From NCBI RefSeq assembly GCF_003149145.1, contig NZ_QGDQ01000030.1:1-55020 (forward strand): a stretch of 55,020 bases of DNA. The letters are read 5' to 3'. The notes under the pieces were generated by a model. It made no database searches, had not been told where the DNA came from, and saw nothing but the letters and a program-made list of their open reading frames with translations. Position numbers and translations under genes: made by a program. This document shows, piece after piece, positions 9,801 to 18,729 of this stretch (its first letter is position 1; each line of letters begins with the position of its first letter). The DNA comes from Quadrisphaera granulorum. Lineage in GTDB: Bacteria > Actinomycetota > Actinomycetes > Actinomycetales > Quadrisphaeraceae.

Positions 9801-10636
9801 ACGCCGTCGTAACCGAGGCTCTTGGCGTGCCGGGCGATGGCGTCCAGACCCGACTCGAGGTCGACCCACTCTGCCTGACGCGTGTAGGAGCTGAAGAACA
9901 CCTTCACGAGGTCGGTCACCAGCTGCTGTCGCTCGGGCGCCTGCGGGGAGGCAGATCGTGCCGCCTGATAAGAGCCAGCTGTCCAGGCCTGGGTCTGGAG
10001 CAGTGCACCCCACACGCCACCGGCTGCCCCCGCGGAAGCGCCCGCCGGGCCGAATGACCCAGCGCCGGAACCGTTGAGCGCGGCGAAGAATCGCTCGTCA
10101 CCGAGCAGCTGCCGCTGGCGCTCGGCGTCCACGAGGATCTGCTGGCTCTCGTGCAGCGGCGCGAGCGGCGCCTCCGGGTGCAGCTGCGACATCTGCCGCT
10201 CGTAGCCGGCGAAGATCGCGTGCTCCACAGACGGCGCGGCCAGAAAATGGAAGGCCAGTGGCAGCAGCTTCGCCTCACGCAGCGCGGCGTCGTGCTTGGC
10301 GACCACCGGCTGCAGCTCGCGCTTGTCCCGCGCCGTCGCGTCGTGGCGCAGCAGCGCGTGGAGCACGGCCATGAAGTGGCTCTTGCCTGACCCGAAGGAG
10401 CCAGTGAGGAAGGCAGCGCGGCTGGTGCCGGTGGTCAGGGCATCGGCGACGATGCCCAGCGCACGGTCGAAGGACGCGACCAGCGGCTCGGTGACCACGT
10501 ACTCCTCGATGGCCCGCCTGCTCGCGGCGCTGGCTGCGGCGTCTGCGCTGCCCCCACCGACGTTGTCGGTGAGGCGCAGCACATAGTCCTCGGCGAGCGA
10601 GCGCTCGGGGATCTCCAGGACGTCCTTGAGGAGCAT
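6830..10636 (-). CDS. pglY: BREX-2 ATPase PglY
   Basis: A large P-loop ATPase of 1268 residues. Walker A, LTGSFGSGKSHFMA, lies at residues about 77-90, and VVLFLDELVLWL is a good Walker B. This is the BREX-2 counterpart of BrxC and is about the usual length. The open frame extends upstream to 10816, but I take ATG at 10636 (MLLKDVLEIPERSL) because PglY homologues begin with this block and it starts 8 bases after the pglX stop. Its TGA overlaps the GTG of pglZ by four bases. It is expected to form a cytoplasmic complex with PglX and PglZ. Residues about 210-235 are a Gly/Ala-rich low-complexity insert (GSGAGSFGPAGASAGAAGG). Confidence 0.92.
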   Translation of the reverse strand: MLLKDVLEIPERSLAEDYVLRLTDNVGGGSADAAASAASRRAIEEYVVTEPLVASFDRALGIVADALTTGTSRAAFLTGSFGSGKSHFMAVLHALLRHDATARDKRELQPVVAKHDAALREAKLLPLAFHFLAAPSVEHAIFAGYERQMSQLHPEAPLAPLHESQQILVDAERQRQLLGDERFFAALNGSGAGSFGPAGASAGAAGGVWGALLQTQAWTAGSYQAARSASPQAPERQQLVTDLVKVFFSSYTRQAEWVDLESGLDAIARHAKSLGYDGVVLFLDELVLWLTNAVRDPVFFRREVQKITKLVESSTGTRAVPLVSFVARQVDLRKWFTDSGVTGAEQEALDRAFRHQEGRFATIELGDDNLPYVARQRVLRRRGPEGERVLDDAFAALERRPAVWSVLLDGVNTDDRHRGADEAAFRLTYPFSPALVSTLRSLASVMQRERTALKVMQKMLVDRREILTVDEVIPVGDIFDDVVTGSEALDSSVAAKFAAAGALYADKLQPLLLRRYGLTPHDLAEPAALPGGYLTDDRLVKTLLLAAVAPNVPALKELTASRLASLNHGSITTMLPGGEVGVVLTKVREWARDVPQITVTGDGRNPVIAVRLSDVDSESIVQRAAGEDNEGRRRELLRELVREALGLAESVPDMYGAIRQTHVWRGSQREVDVVFGNVRDTDWLTRDHFTAREGTWRLVIDHPFDDAGHSAAEDLSRVERLRDEGLDTNTLVWLPRFLTDDRMRELRRLVILEWLLSGNGERFTAHADHLSEADRLTAKTHLETERAARRADLQGVVQVAYGAAAPNATAVIDDAGHTQVFVSLSASFRPQPPVGADLRAAFTALLDQAWSHTYPKHPLFQPADRPVTVAELVAVYEHVERAVADPDGRVPLTGKIAETRRVADALGVGRAAETHFLFGDEYLRPWAAEITRAATRAGVSDTDPVTVAQLRNWIADVEPAWGLRPEVADLVIMAWAALRQRAWSNHGGPVVPRPGALQPTYELRTQAMPSDADWAVATHRAAVLFGVVAPPRLTASRLNAWAEQVHLALSEMPRIFGLIPAVEHAYTALGLDTSDEAQGDAGPAPKRLATARRSLALVERLTRAATPVRLVEVLAQVDSAADDTAAARSMSTASSVTAALSSWTWSRLRPLREGAAGDGSRAREAQRILDDLRKAMASDEFSLPVAPQLGQASDQIFAWLERGQEPRDLRPPVPVGPTGPTPRPRPGQTSGSVRVPRGSTPREISNALAEVLAGSADGDLVIDWRLEP

Positions 10637-10644
10637 GGGAAGGG

Positions 10645-13600
10645 TCAGGCCTTTCGGGGTGCCCGCCCGCGGCGGGGCGGTTCGGGTCGCCAGGCGGCGA
10701 GGTCGTCGAGAGTGGCGCCGACCTGGGCCATGCGTTCGGTGAGCTGGTTGGCGACGAACTCGGCGGGGCTGACGCCGTAGGTCGGGTCGAGGTCGGAGTG
10801 CCACTGGCGCACCCACGGCAGCAGCTCGGCGAGCCCCGCGACGAGGGGCGTGAACCGTGACTCAGCCCAGCCCTCCTCCTCACGAGCCTGCAGGACGACG
10901 GCGATGGCGAGCGCCTGCTGGGCGTGGTCCCACCCGGCCCAGCCGAGCAGAGGCGTCGGGTCGGTCTCGCGACCCGCTCCGGGATAGGAGATGAACCGCT
11001 CCTTGGGCACGTCGAGCTTGCCGCGCGCCTGCCAGTACGAGCCGCGGACGAAGTCAGCGGAGGTGTACTTCGGCGGCACGGGGATCACGCCGACGTCCTC
11101 GCCCGCGTCCTCGCGGCGCTGCAGCGCCCAAGTTTGCTCCCACGCCTCCCGCTTGCGCAGGCCGGAGTCCTTGTAGCGCATGGCCGCGAGGTAGGGCACC
11201 GCCTCGCCGGCGAGCAGTTCTGCAAGAGCGCGGACGACGTCGACGTCGCGCTGCCCGCTCCACAGCTCCAGCACGCTGACCAGGTCGCTGTCACGGCTCA
11301 CGCGGTCAGCGAGCTGCGCGACGGACTGCGGCTGCGGCCGGCCCTGACGATCGAACCACAGCGCGCGGTCCTCCAGCCGGTCGAGGAGCCAGTCGCGCAG
11401 CGCGGCGGTCTGCTGCTTCTCCCACGGCTCGGACGCCCACCGGCGCTTGTACTCAGGCTTCTCCAGCAGGCGGATGTGCGGGTTGCTCTCGATGGCGTCG
11501 AGCCGCCGCTGCACCACCCGCCGGTAGGCGGCCGGCCAGTGCTCGGGGATCTCGGTCATGGGCTTGGACCCGTGCCTGGCGAACCACGCGGTGGTCTCTT
11601 CGCCTGCAGCCACGCGGCGAGCGAGCGCGATCTCAAAGGCTCGCTCCCCTAGCGACACCTCGGGTACCTCTTCGGCATAGGTGAGGTCGTCGTCGAGAAT
11701 CCCGTAGAGCCGGTAAACCTCGAAGTCGAGCTCTTCCTGCTCGGCCACCATGAGCCGGCGCGTAGCTTCGTACTCCTCGCGCGCGAGTTTGAGCGGCAGC
11801 GCTTCAGGCACCTCCCCCTTAGCAACGGCGGACGGCGTCAGCGACGTCAGCCGCCGCGCAAGGCCATCAATAAGATGGCCTTGACGGAGCGGGAAGTCTA
11901 CCGGCAGGGGATACTCTTGGAGAGTAGTTCCGGTAAATTCATACCGCTCTTCCCATGCCTCGTCTTGCATACCCCTACCGTTGCCACCCCCCGCCTTGTT
12001 CTGACTATTCTGTTTGAGCCAGAAGCACGCCGCCGAAGAGTTAAGTACAGCTAGCAATGCTAGATGGTGCCCTTCGGTCGAACGTGCAGGCAACTTGATA
12101 ACTGGCGCCGACTGCTTAAATACCCTCCCTCCGCGATCTAGAACGAAATGGTTGTGCGTGGCCACGAATGCGAAGGTTATTGACAACGGGGTGGAATACC
12201 TTGCCGCCACCCAGCGGTACCACAGCCACCACGGTGCACCCGATTCTGCTCGCGTCTCGCCACCAAACCCCGTGATGTTGTTCAGGACGGCCTTGAGCGG
12301 CCACTGCCGGCGAAGCCAGCTCTTGTGGCCATTGGCAGTTGTGAGACATCGGTCGGGGAGGATTGGCGTGAACGAGGAGAAGCCAGGGCTATTGTCCCAG
12401 TCGCGAACGAACTCCCCAATGACGACCTCGCGGACATACTTGGCGGGGATTCCCGCCCGCACCAATGAGCGACCTGACGCAAAGAAGGCGTCATCGGCCC
12501 CAGGGAAGCTGGCGAAGCCAATCTTCCCAAGGATTACATCGCCCAGTGTCGACGCGGAATTGGCCATCAGGTGCCGGCCAAGGAGATTGGCGCCGCCTCC
12601 AGTGAGGCTCCACGGATGCCGCAAGAATGTGCGTCGCGGAGCTTCGACCACCGACACCCATTCGTCGGTCCAGCCCGGGGTGCCCATATGCTCAACGATC
12701 GAGCTCCAGACGAACCCCTCCTCCGGCGCCGACGGGCGGCCGGGCTCACCGCGGATACCGAGAACTGCGCGGACCGTGTCGCCCACCGGGCGCTGCGGAC
12801 GACCGACGAGGATGACCGTCGGAGTTCCGTGCCCTGGGATGTAGGCGCCGGAGGTGTCGATCACCAGTCGGAGGTCCTGCTTCGCCAGGAACTCCTCGAT
12901 GAGCGGAGCACCAAACTCGCGCTTCATAAAAGAATTTGACGTGATCTGACCAACCCACCCGGCAAGCTGCGTATCGGTGGCACGCCTCGCAAGCCCAAAG
13001 AAGCACTCCATGAAGGGAACCGTCAGAGCGTACTTCCCCTTGCACATCGGATAGAGCTTTCGATATGCCTCGTTGAGCGCCTTATCCTTCACTGTGATGT
13101 ATGGCGGGTTGCCCACGACAGCGTCGTACGAGCCGGGGGTAAGGATCCTGTCAAGCGCAGCAGTGTCCTCGTGCGCATAAACGTGCAGACCCTCGTAGTG
13201 CACTTGAGTCTGCGGCGCGGCGTAGATGAGGGTGTCGCCAACCGCAAGGTTCGTCGTCAGTGCGGGAGCCGTCTCCAGCGATGTTAGCCCACACTCCTTC
13301 AGCGCGGCGAGAAGTAGCCGGAACCGGGCAATCGCCACCGCGAACGGGTTGATGTCCACACCGAAGACGCCGTCCAGCGCCTGCTGCACGCGGGCCTGCA
13401 GCTCCAGACCTGGCGCTTTGCGGTGCCAGCGGTCGAGAAGCCTGCGGAAACCGCCGAGCAGGAAGTGTCCCGACCCGCAGGTCGGGTCGATCATCTTGAA
13501 GCCGTCGAGCGGCCGCTCGGCCAGTGCAGGCTCCAGCGTCCGGTCAAGGATGAATTCCTCCACAAACTCCGGTGTCTGCAGGAGCGCGTACGTGCTCTTA

Positions 13601-14178
13601 GCGTGCTCGGACAGGTCCTGGTAGAGATCTCCGAGGAAGCGCGTGTCCGGGTCGGCGTCGGCCAGGTCATGCACGAGGGCGCCGTCGTCGTCGCGCGACC
13701 GCCAGAAGTCCAGCATGCGGCCCGCTGCTCCACCGGAGATGGGCAGCAGCCGGAACGGCGCTCGGGCGTCGACCAGCGCCGCCGTCGGCGGCAGTGACCC
13801 GAGGTGGGCGAACGCCTGCTCCAGCCATTCCCGGTCGGTGTGCTCGGGGTGGGTGCGGAAGTAGGCGAGCTGGTCGTCGAGGGCGTCCTGCCGGCGCGGG
13901 CCGGGGCCTGTGATCCATGTAGGAGTCACCAGCGCGTTGTCCTCGCAGAAGCGGACGAACACCGTGGTGAGCACCCAGGACACGGCAACCTGCGTGATGC
14001 GGTCGTCGCGCCACGCGCCCCAGGCGCCCGCGGTGCGCTGACGCCGAACAGCGTCGTGGTGCTCGGCCTGCCAGGCCGCACGTCGTTCGTCGTCGCGGTC
14101 CAGTTGCTCGCGCAGGTCGTCCTCGAGCTGCAGCACCAGCCGCTTGAGGTCTTTGGTCAGCGTCGGGGTGGCCGTCAT
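10645..14178 (-). CDS. pglX: BREX-2 adenine-specific DNA methyltransferase PglX
   Basis: A 1177-residue N6-adenine methyltransferase. The SAM-binding motif I is DPTCGSGHF (residues about 231-239) and the catalytic motif IV is NPPY (about 357-360). In Pgl systems this enzyme modifies DNA at a BREX site, and the C-terminal half carries target recognition. The open frame runs up to 14562, but ATG at 14178 is chosen because it overlaps the pglW stop (ATGA) and begins the conserved N-terminus (MTATPTLTKDLKRL). GC drops to about 50-55% between roughly 11850 and 13130, from the NPPY motif to about residue 776, against 70% in a flanking line. This suggests that segment was exchanged. Confidence 0.93.
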   Translation of the reverse strand: MTATPTLTKDLKRLVLQLEDDLREQLDRDDERRAAWQAEHHDAVRRQRTAGAWGAWRDDRITQVAVSWVLTTVFVRFCEDNALVTPTWITGPGPRRQDALDDQLAYFRTHPEHTDREWLEQAFAHLGSLPPTAALVDARAPFRLLPISGGAAGRMLDFWRSRDDDGALVHDLADADPDTRFLGDLYQDLSEHAKSTYALLQTPEFVEEFILDRTLEPALAERPLDGFKMIDPTCGSGHFLLGGFRRLLDRWHRKAPGLELQARVQQALDGVFGVDINPFAVAIARFRLLLAALKECGLTSLETAPALTTNLAVGDTLIYAAPQTQVHYEGLHVYAHEDTAALDRILTPGSYDAVVGNPPYITVKDKALNEAYRKLYPMCKGKYALTVPFMECFFGLARRATDTQLAGWVGQITSNSFMKREFGAPLIEEFLAKQDLRLVIDTSGAYIPGHGTPTVILVGRPQRPVGDTVRAVLGIRGEPGRPSAPEEGFVWSSIVEHMGTPGWTDEWVSVVEAPRRTFLRHPWSLTGGGANLLGRHLMANSASTLGDVILGKIGFASFPGADDAFFASGRSLVRAGIPAKYVREVVIGEFVRDWDNSPGFSSFTPILPDRCLTTANGHKSWLRRQWPLKAVLNNITGFGGETRAESGAPWWLWYRWVAARYSTPLSITFAFVATHNHFVLDRGGRVFKQSAPVIKLPARSTEGHHLALLAVLNSSAACFWLKQNSQNKAGGGNGRGMQDEAWEERYEFTGTTLQEYPLPVDFPLRQGHLIDGLARRLTSLTPSAVAKGEVPEALPLKLAREEYEATRRLMVAEQEELDFEVYRLYGILDDDLTYAEEVPEVSLGERAFEIALARRVAAGEETTAWFARHGSKPMTEIPEHWPAAYRRVVQRRLDAIESNPHIRLLEKPEYKRRWASEPWEKQQTAALRDWLLDRLEDRALWFDRQGRPQPQSVAQLADRVSRDSDLVSVLELWSGQRDVDVVRALAELLAGEAVPYLAAMRYKDSGLRKREAWEQTWALQRREDAGEDVGVIPVPPKYTSADFVRGSYWQARGKLDVPKERFISYPGAGRETDPTPLLGWAGWDHAQQALAIAVVLQAREEEGWAESRFTPLVAGLAELLPWVRQWHSDLDPTYGVSPAEFVANQLTERMAQVGATLDDLAAWRPEPPRRGRAPRKA

Positions 14179-17100
14179 GCCGTCACTCCTGTCGTGCCGG
14201 CGGCGCGCTGCCGCAGCCACTCGTCGTCCACGGTGAGGTACTGACCCGGCGCTGCCAGCGGCAGCGGGGTCCTGTCGATGACCGGTCCTCGCTGGATCGA
14301 CAGCTGCGGCACGAGCACCCAGACGGCCTGGCGGCGGCGCGCCGACAGGTCGCTCCAGCGACCGAGCGAGGCCAGGTGCCCGTAGCGGGCCAGCGGGGAG
14401 ACGTCGGTGAGCAGCACTGCGCGGGAGCCCTCCGCGCCGACGTCCATCGCCCGCTGGACGGCCGCCTCGACTCCGGGGAGCGCCTGCGTCACCAGTGCGG
14501 CGAGACCCTGCTGGTCGATGCTCCCCGGGGTCGCGGCATCGGCTGCCTCGACGGTGTCCCACGGCACGCCGAAGCGCTGGGCTGCCTCACGCATGCAGGT
14601 CAGCAGCACCTCGGTGACGTCCACGACGTCGACGGCGCCTCCGTCTGCCGGTGTCCGCGCCTTCATCGCAGCCAGGACCTCGCTCACGCGCTGCCCAGCG
14701 ACTCCAAGCGCCAAGAACGAGCGAGCCGCGATGCTCTCGGCCAACCGGCGGTCGACCTGCCCGTAGCCAACCGCGGAGACGACAGGAACGCCCGTGACGG
14801 TGGCCGCCCGCGAAGCGAGTCCTGTCGTGTCACCGACCTGGGTGCGAGCGCGGAAGCCGTGCTCGGCCTCGTCCCACACCAGGTCGAGCCCCGCCTCGCG
14901 CAGCAGCGCCTCCAGGTGGGCGCGGGACGTCGGCAGAGGAGGAAGGGCCGGGAAGCGTGCACGGAACCGTGCGACCACCTCCGTCGGGGGGAGCCGTTCG
15001 CTGCCCTGTGCTCCTGCCAGGGCGAGAGCGAGCGCCGTGGTCGTCGGCAGGTCGAGGCTGTGTAGGTCGCCGCTACCGCTACGGCCAACACCGCTGCCGA
15101 CCAGGCTCGCCACCGCGACGCCGAGCGTCACCAGTCGTCCGGCATCGCCGAGCAGCGGAGCCTCGGGCTCGAGCGCGGTGGCGGCGACCTCACGAAGCTC
15201 GCGCGCAGCGCGAACCTCGGGCACGAGCACCTCACCGGCGGCCACCGAGCGCGCAACGATCTGCGCCGTCGCCTGCCCTAAAGCGTCAGCAGCGTCGAGG
15301 AAAGCGGCGTCGGTGCCCAGCAGGGCGATCCGCCCGCCATGGCGGCGGCTGACCACGGTGGCGACCGCCGCGTCGTCAGCCTGCGCCTTGCTGAACGCCG
15401 CGAGCCTGTCGACGGCGAGGCGCAGCAGCCCGCTCGCCACGCGCCGGTCCGCCACCGACGGCGGCCCATGGCTCGCCGTCGGCACGAAGCGGGCCAGCAC
15501 TGCGTCGGTCAGCTCCGAGACGGTGGCGACGCCGCCCGCAGCCGCCAGGGCGTCGCGCACGGCGCCAGCGACCCCGTCGAGGAGCGCGCGGCTCGGGGCG
15601 TGGCCCGCCCAGTCGTTCTGGAAGTCGGCGAGGTGCTGACCGGCACGGGCACGGGTCACGTCCAGCGCGTCCGCCAGCTCCTGCTGGCTCGCGAAGGCGT
15701 CGAGCTCGCCCTCCGCTCCGAGCACGAGGGCCGCTGCCTGCCGTCGGCTACCACCGCGGCCACCGAGTGCCTCCAGCAACAGCTGGCAGGCAGCCTGCAG
15801 CGTGACGCCGGCGCTCGGTCCTGCAGCCCCGGCGGGCGGAGCCGGCCGCCCCCCAGCGGTGACATCGGCGAGCAGCCGCTTGCGCCACGCGCTCGCCCGG
15901 CTCTTGACCTCCTTGCGGGTGGCCTCGGAGACGCCCCTGAGCCGGTTGAGGCCCACCGGGTCGACAGCCACCAGGTCACCCACGGTGAGCACGTCCAGCT
16001 GCTCCACAGCGGAGAGCGCTCGTGCCGACAGTCCCGCCTCAGCCAGGGGCGTTGACGGTTGGGCGGCCTCGGCGCGTGCATCGGCGTCGTCGGGGACGGT
16101 CTTGGGCACCGGAGCGAACAGCGCGCGCCATGCGGCGAGCATGTCGGCGGCGGTGTCGTGCCGCTGAGCGGTGTTGCGGGAGAGTGCGCCGCGGAAGAAC
16201 TCGACCATGCCCGCAGCGACGGCAGGGTCGAAGGCCTCCGCGGTGAATGTAGGGATGTCGACCCCGGGCGTCGAGCCGGCGTCGGAGCGCCCGTCGCCGT
16301 ACACCGGCGTCGACCCCGTGGCCATCTCGAAGAGGACGACGGCAGCGGCGTAGCGCTCAGCTGCGGAGTCGAATCGGTCGCGCCCTCCAGTGCCGAGGAA
16401 CGGATCGAGGTAGGGCGGCGTACCAGCCTGCAGCGACGTGGCCGCGGCTCGCGAGAGCGAGAAGTCGAACAGCACCAGATGCGGGCCGCGGTTCCTGGGC
16501 TCCCGGATGCCGAGGTTGGCCGGCTTGAGGTCTCGATGGTCCACGCCCTTGCGGTCGAGGGCGACGAGCACTTCCAGCAGCTCCGACCCCCAGCCCTCGA
16601 GCCGGTCGAGCGAGAGCCGGCCCCGGCGGCTCAGTTCATCGGCCAGGGTGCGTTCGCCGGCGCTCTCCAGCAGGAGCGCCCGGCGCCCCCCAACCTGCAG
16701 CGGCCCCTCCAGGAGGGTGACCACGCGCGGGTGGTCAAGGCTGCGCAGCACCTCGGCCTCGTCGGCGAGTCGTGCGGCCGCGGCATCGTGAAGCGCCACC
16801 TTGAGCACGCGCCGCACCGGCGGCGCCGCGGCGTCAGGGCCCTCGTGATGCTCGACCAGCAGCCCGGCTGCTGTCGAGCCCGTGCCCAGGCGGCGGACCA
16901 CGGTGAAGCGCCCGTCGAGGACAGCTCCCGGGGCAGCGTCGAGCGGGTCGACCTCGTCGGCTCCGCTGTCCGTCTCGGTGACCGAGCGCTCGGCGTGAGC
17001 GAGCTCCTCGAGGAAACTCGCGACGTCAGGGGTCCGTTCCCCCACGACGGGATGTGTGGCGTGCAGGACCACGTGGCGCAGCGCTCGCGAGACCTGCGGA

Positions 17101-18530
17101 AGGTCAGCAGCAAGGTCGAGGCCGCCGTCGCGGCTGAGCCGCTCCCGCAGCGCCGTGACGTCACGCGCGGGCTCGCGTCCGCTGACCAGGTAGTACGCCA
17201 AGGCGCCGAGGGCGAAGACGTCCAGCCGCACTCTGTCGACAGCGCCGCGCGAGCGGCCCTCGGGCGCCTGGAAGACCTCCGGCCGCAGACCCTCGACGTC
17301 TCGGCGGCCAACCTCCTGCAGGGAGGTGGCGGCGAGCCTGCGGGTAGCGGCGACTCGGACAGTCGTCTCGTCGAGCCAGCGGGTGACGCCGTCACTGCTC
17401 CGGGCGCCAGCCTCGACGTCGCCGGCGCTCTGCCAGTCACCGACCAGCACCCGCTCACCGCTGGAGTGCACTGAGACCACCAGCGGTGACAGCCCGCGGT
17501 GTACCACGCGGTTGCCGTGGGCGTACGCCACCGCTTCGGCGACCCTGCGGAGCAGTCGCAGCTGTGCCGGCAGCGCCACGCCCGTGGGCTGGTCGCTGAG
17601 CCACAGGTCAAGACGCTGGAACTCGTCGTCGACGGGGTAGACCAGCCCGACGCCCAGCTCGGCATCCACCAGGTCGGCGGGACGCAACACCCCCTCGTGC
17701 TGCAGGCGCGAGGTGATGGAGAACTCATGGCGAGCAGTGCGGCTCACCCGCTGCTGCTCCGAAGCGGGCGCGCCTGGGAGCGGGACGAAGAAGCGCACCC
17801 GCCCGCGTCGGGTCTGCTCGACCCGGTGGAACGCGGGCCAGTCCTGCCACCCCTCACCGTCGCCGAGCGGCTCCTCGTCGATCACCCAGGAGCCGGCTTC
17901 CCTCTGGCGCCGAGGAACGGCACCGATGCGCTCCATGAGGACCGCGATGGTGTTCGACCGCTCGGCGGTGATCACGTTGTCACCAGGACGGGGTGCCTCG
18001 AGGAGCCGGCTGGAGAGGTCCGGCAGGTTGGACGACCGGCCGTGCCGCTCCAGACCGAACAGGTCGATGGCGGAATCGTCCGGGAGCGCGCTGCGGAAAC
18101 CGGGGTGGTGCAGGAACACCGCCTCCTGGACAAAGGGCACCATGCTGCGCACGTCGGGCGCCTGCCAGCGCTGCCCTTCCGCCAGCCGGCGGAACTCATC
18201 CTGCAGCTTGGACGCGAGCCGCTGTGCCTTGCGGCGGGCGAGCTTGAGAGGCGAGTCCTCGGCACGGTGGCCGTCACGGAGCCAGCGGTGGTCATCACCA
18301 CGAAGCGTGCCGCTGTAGTACTTCAGCTCGACGAGGTGCAGGCGGCGGCGTCCCAGCACCAGCAGGTCGACCTCGTGCCACTTGCCATGCGAGTCACGGA
18401 ACTCGAAGTTGCTCCAGGCCCGGTAGGGGGCGGCGTCGGGGAGCAGCGCGCGGACTCGGCGGAGTCCCTCGGACTCGTGGGTGAACTGCGACGGCGAGAC
18501 CTCGACCCACCGCGGCAGCTGCTCCAACAA
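14175..18530 (-). CDS. pglW: BREX-2 serine/threonine kinase with NERD domain, PglW
   Basis: A protein of 1451 residues. Residues 1-130 are a NERD nuclease-related domain with D55 (WHEVDLLVLG) and E68-x-K70 (VELK) in place. A first kinase-like domain (about 190-480) has HRGL at 344-347 instead of HRD and GDW in place of DFG, so it may be inactive. A second kinase (about 538-800) has a glycine loop LGTGSTAAG, K577, HRDLKPANL (665-673) and DFS (689-691) and looks active. Near 832-890 there is a helix-hairpin-helix-like block (GLSARAL...LNRLRGVSEATR). The start is TTG at 18530 with AAGGA just upstream; the N-terminus (RWVEVSPSQFTHE) matches PglW proteins. First gene of the BREX operon; the stop overlaps pglX. 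Confidence 0.93.
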   Translation of the reverse strand: MLEQLPRWVEVSPSQFTHESEGLRRVRALLPDAAPYRAWSNFEFRDSHGKWHEVDLLVLGRRRLHLVELKYYSGTLRGDDHRWLRDGHRAEDSPLKLARRKAQRLASKLQDEFRRLAEGQRWQAPDVRSMVPFVQEAVFLHHPGFRSALPDDSAIDLFGLERHGRSSNLPDLSSRLLEAPRPGDNVITAERSNTIAVLMERIGAVPRRQREAGSWVIDEEPLGDGEGWQDWPAFHRVEQTRRGRVRFFVPLPGAPASEQQRVSRTARHEFSITSRLQHEGVLRPADLVDAELGVGLVYPVDDEFQRLDLWLSDQPTGVALPAQLRLLRRVAEAVAYAHGNRVVHRGLSPLVVSVHSSGERVLVGDWQSAGDVEAGARSSDGVTRWLDETTVRVAATRRLAATSLQEVGRRDVEGLRPEVFQAPEGRSRGAVDRVRLDVFALGALAYYLVSGREPARDVTALRERLSRDGGLDLAADLPQVSRALRHVVLHATHPVVGERTPDVASFLEELAHAERSVTETDSGADEVDPLDAAPGAVLDGRFTVVRRLGTGSTAAGLLVEHHEGPDAAAPPVRRVLKVALHDAAAARLADEAEVLRSLDHPRVVTLLEGPLQVGGRRALLLESAGERTLADELSRRGRLSLDRLEGWGSELLEVLVALDRKGVDHRDLKPANLGIREPRNRGPHLVLFDFSLSRAAATSLQAGTPPYLDPFLGTGGRDRFDSAAERYAAAVVLFEMATGSTPVYGDGRSDAGSTPGVDIPTFTAEAFDPAVAAGMVEFFRGALSRNTAQRHDTAADMLAAWRALFAPVPKTVPDDADARAEAAQPSTPLAEAGLSARALSAVEQLDVLTVGDLVAVDPVGLNRLRGVSEATRKEVKSRASAWRKRLLADVTAGGRPAPPAGAAGPSAGVTLQAACQLLLEALGGRGGSRRQAAALVLGAEGELDAFASQQELADALDVTRARAGQHLADFQNDWAGHAPSRALLDGVAGAVRDALAAAGGVATVSELTDAVLARFVPTASHGPPSVADRRVASGLLRLAVDRLAAFSKAQADDAAVATVVSRRHGGRIALLGTDAAFLDAADALGQATAQIVARSVAAGEVLVPEVRAARELREVAATALEPEAPLLGDAGRLVTLGVAVASLVGSGVGRSGSGDLHSLDLPTTTALALALAGAQGSERLPPTEVVARFRARFPALPPLPTSRAHLEALLREAGLDLVWDEAEHGFRARTQVGDTTGLASRAATVTGVPVVSAVGYGQVDRRLAESIAARSFLALGVAGQRVSEVLAAMKARTPADGGAVDVVDVTEVLLTCMREAAQRFGVPWDTVEAADAATPGSIDQQGLAALVTQALPGVEAAVQRAMDVGAEGSRAVLLTDVSPLARYGHLASLGRWSDLSARRRQAVWVLVPQLSIQRGPVIDRTPLPLAAPGQYLTVDDEWLRQRAAGTTGVTA

Positions 18531-18729
18531 GTCCTTACCCCCTCTTCCACCTCATCGACGAGGATCGCGAAGGAGTATTTCAGTCGGACGGAAACCCCGT
18601 ACTGGAACCCCATGATCGGGCGTCTCGGCGAGGGCACGGCAACCGCGCGAGGAGTGCCCGCGCTCGGCGTGCCGAAGACCGCCCGAAGGGGCGAAGCGGT
18701 GGGACGGCCTGCGCGGTGACGATTGCCGG

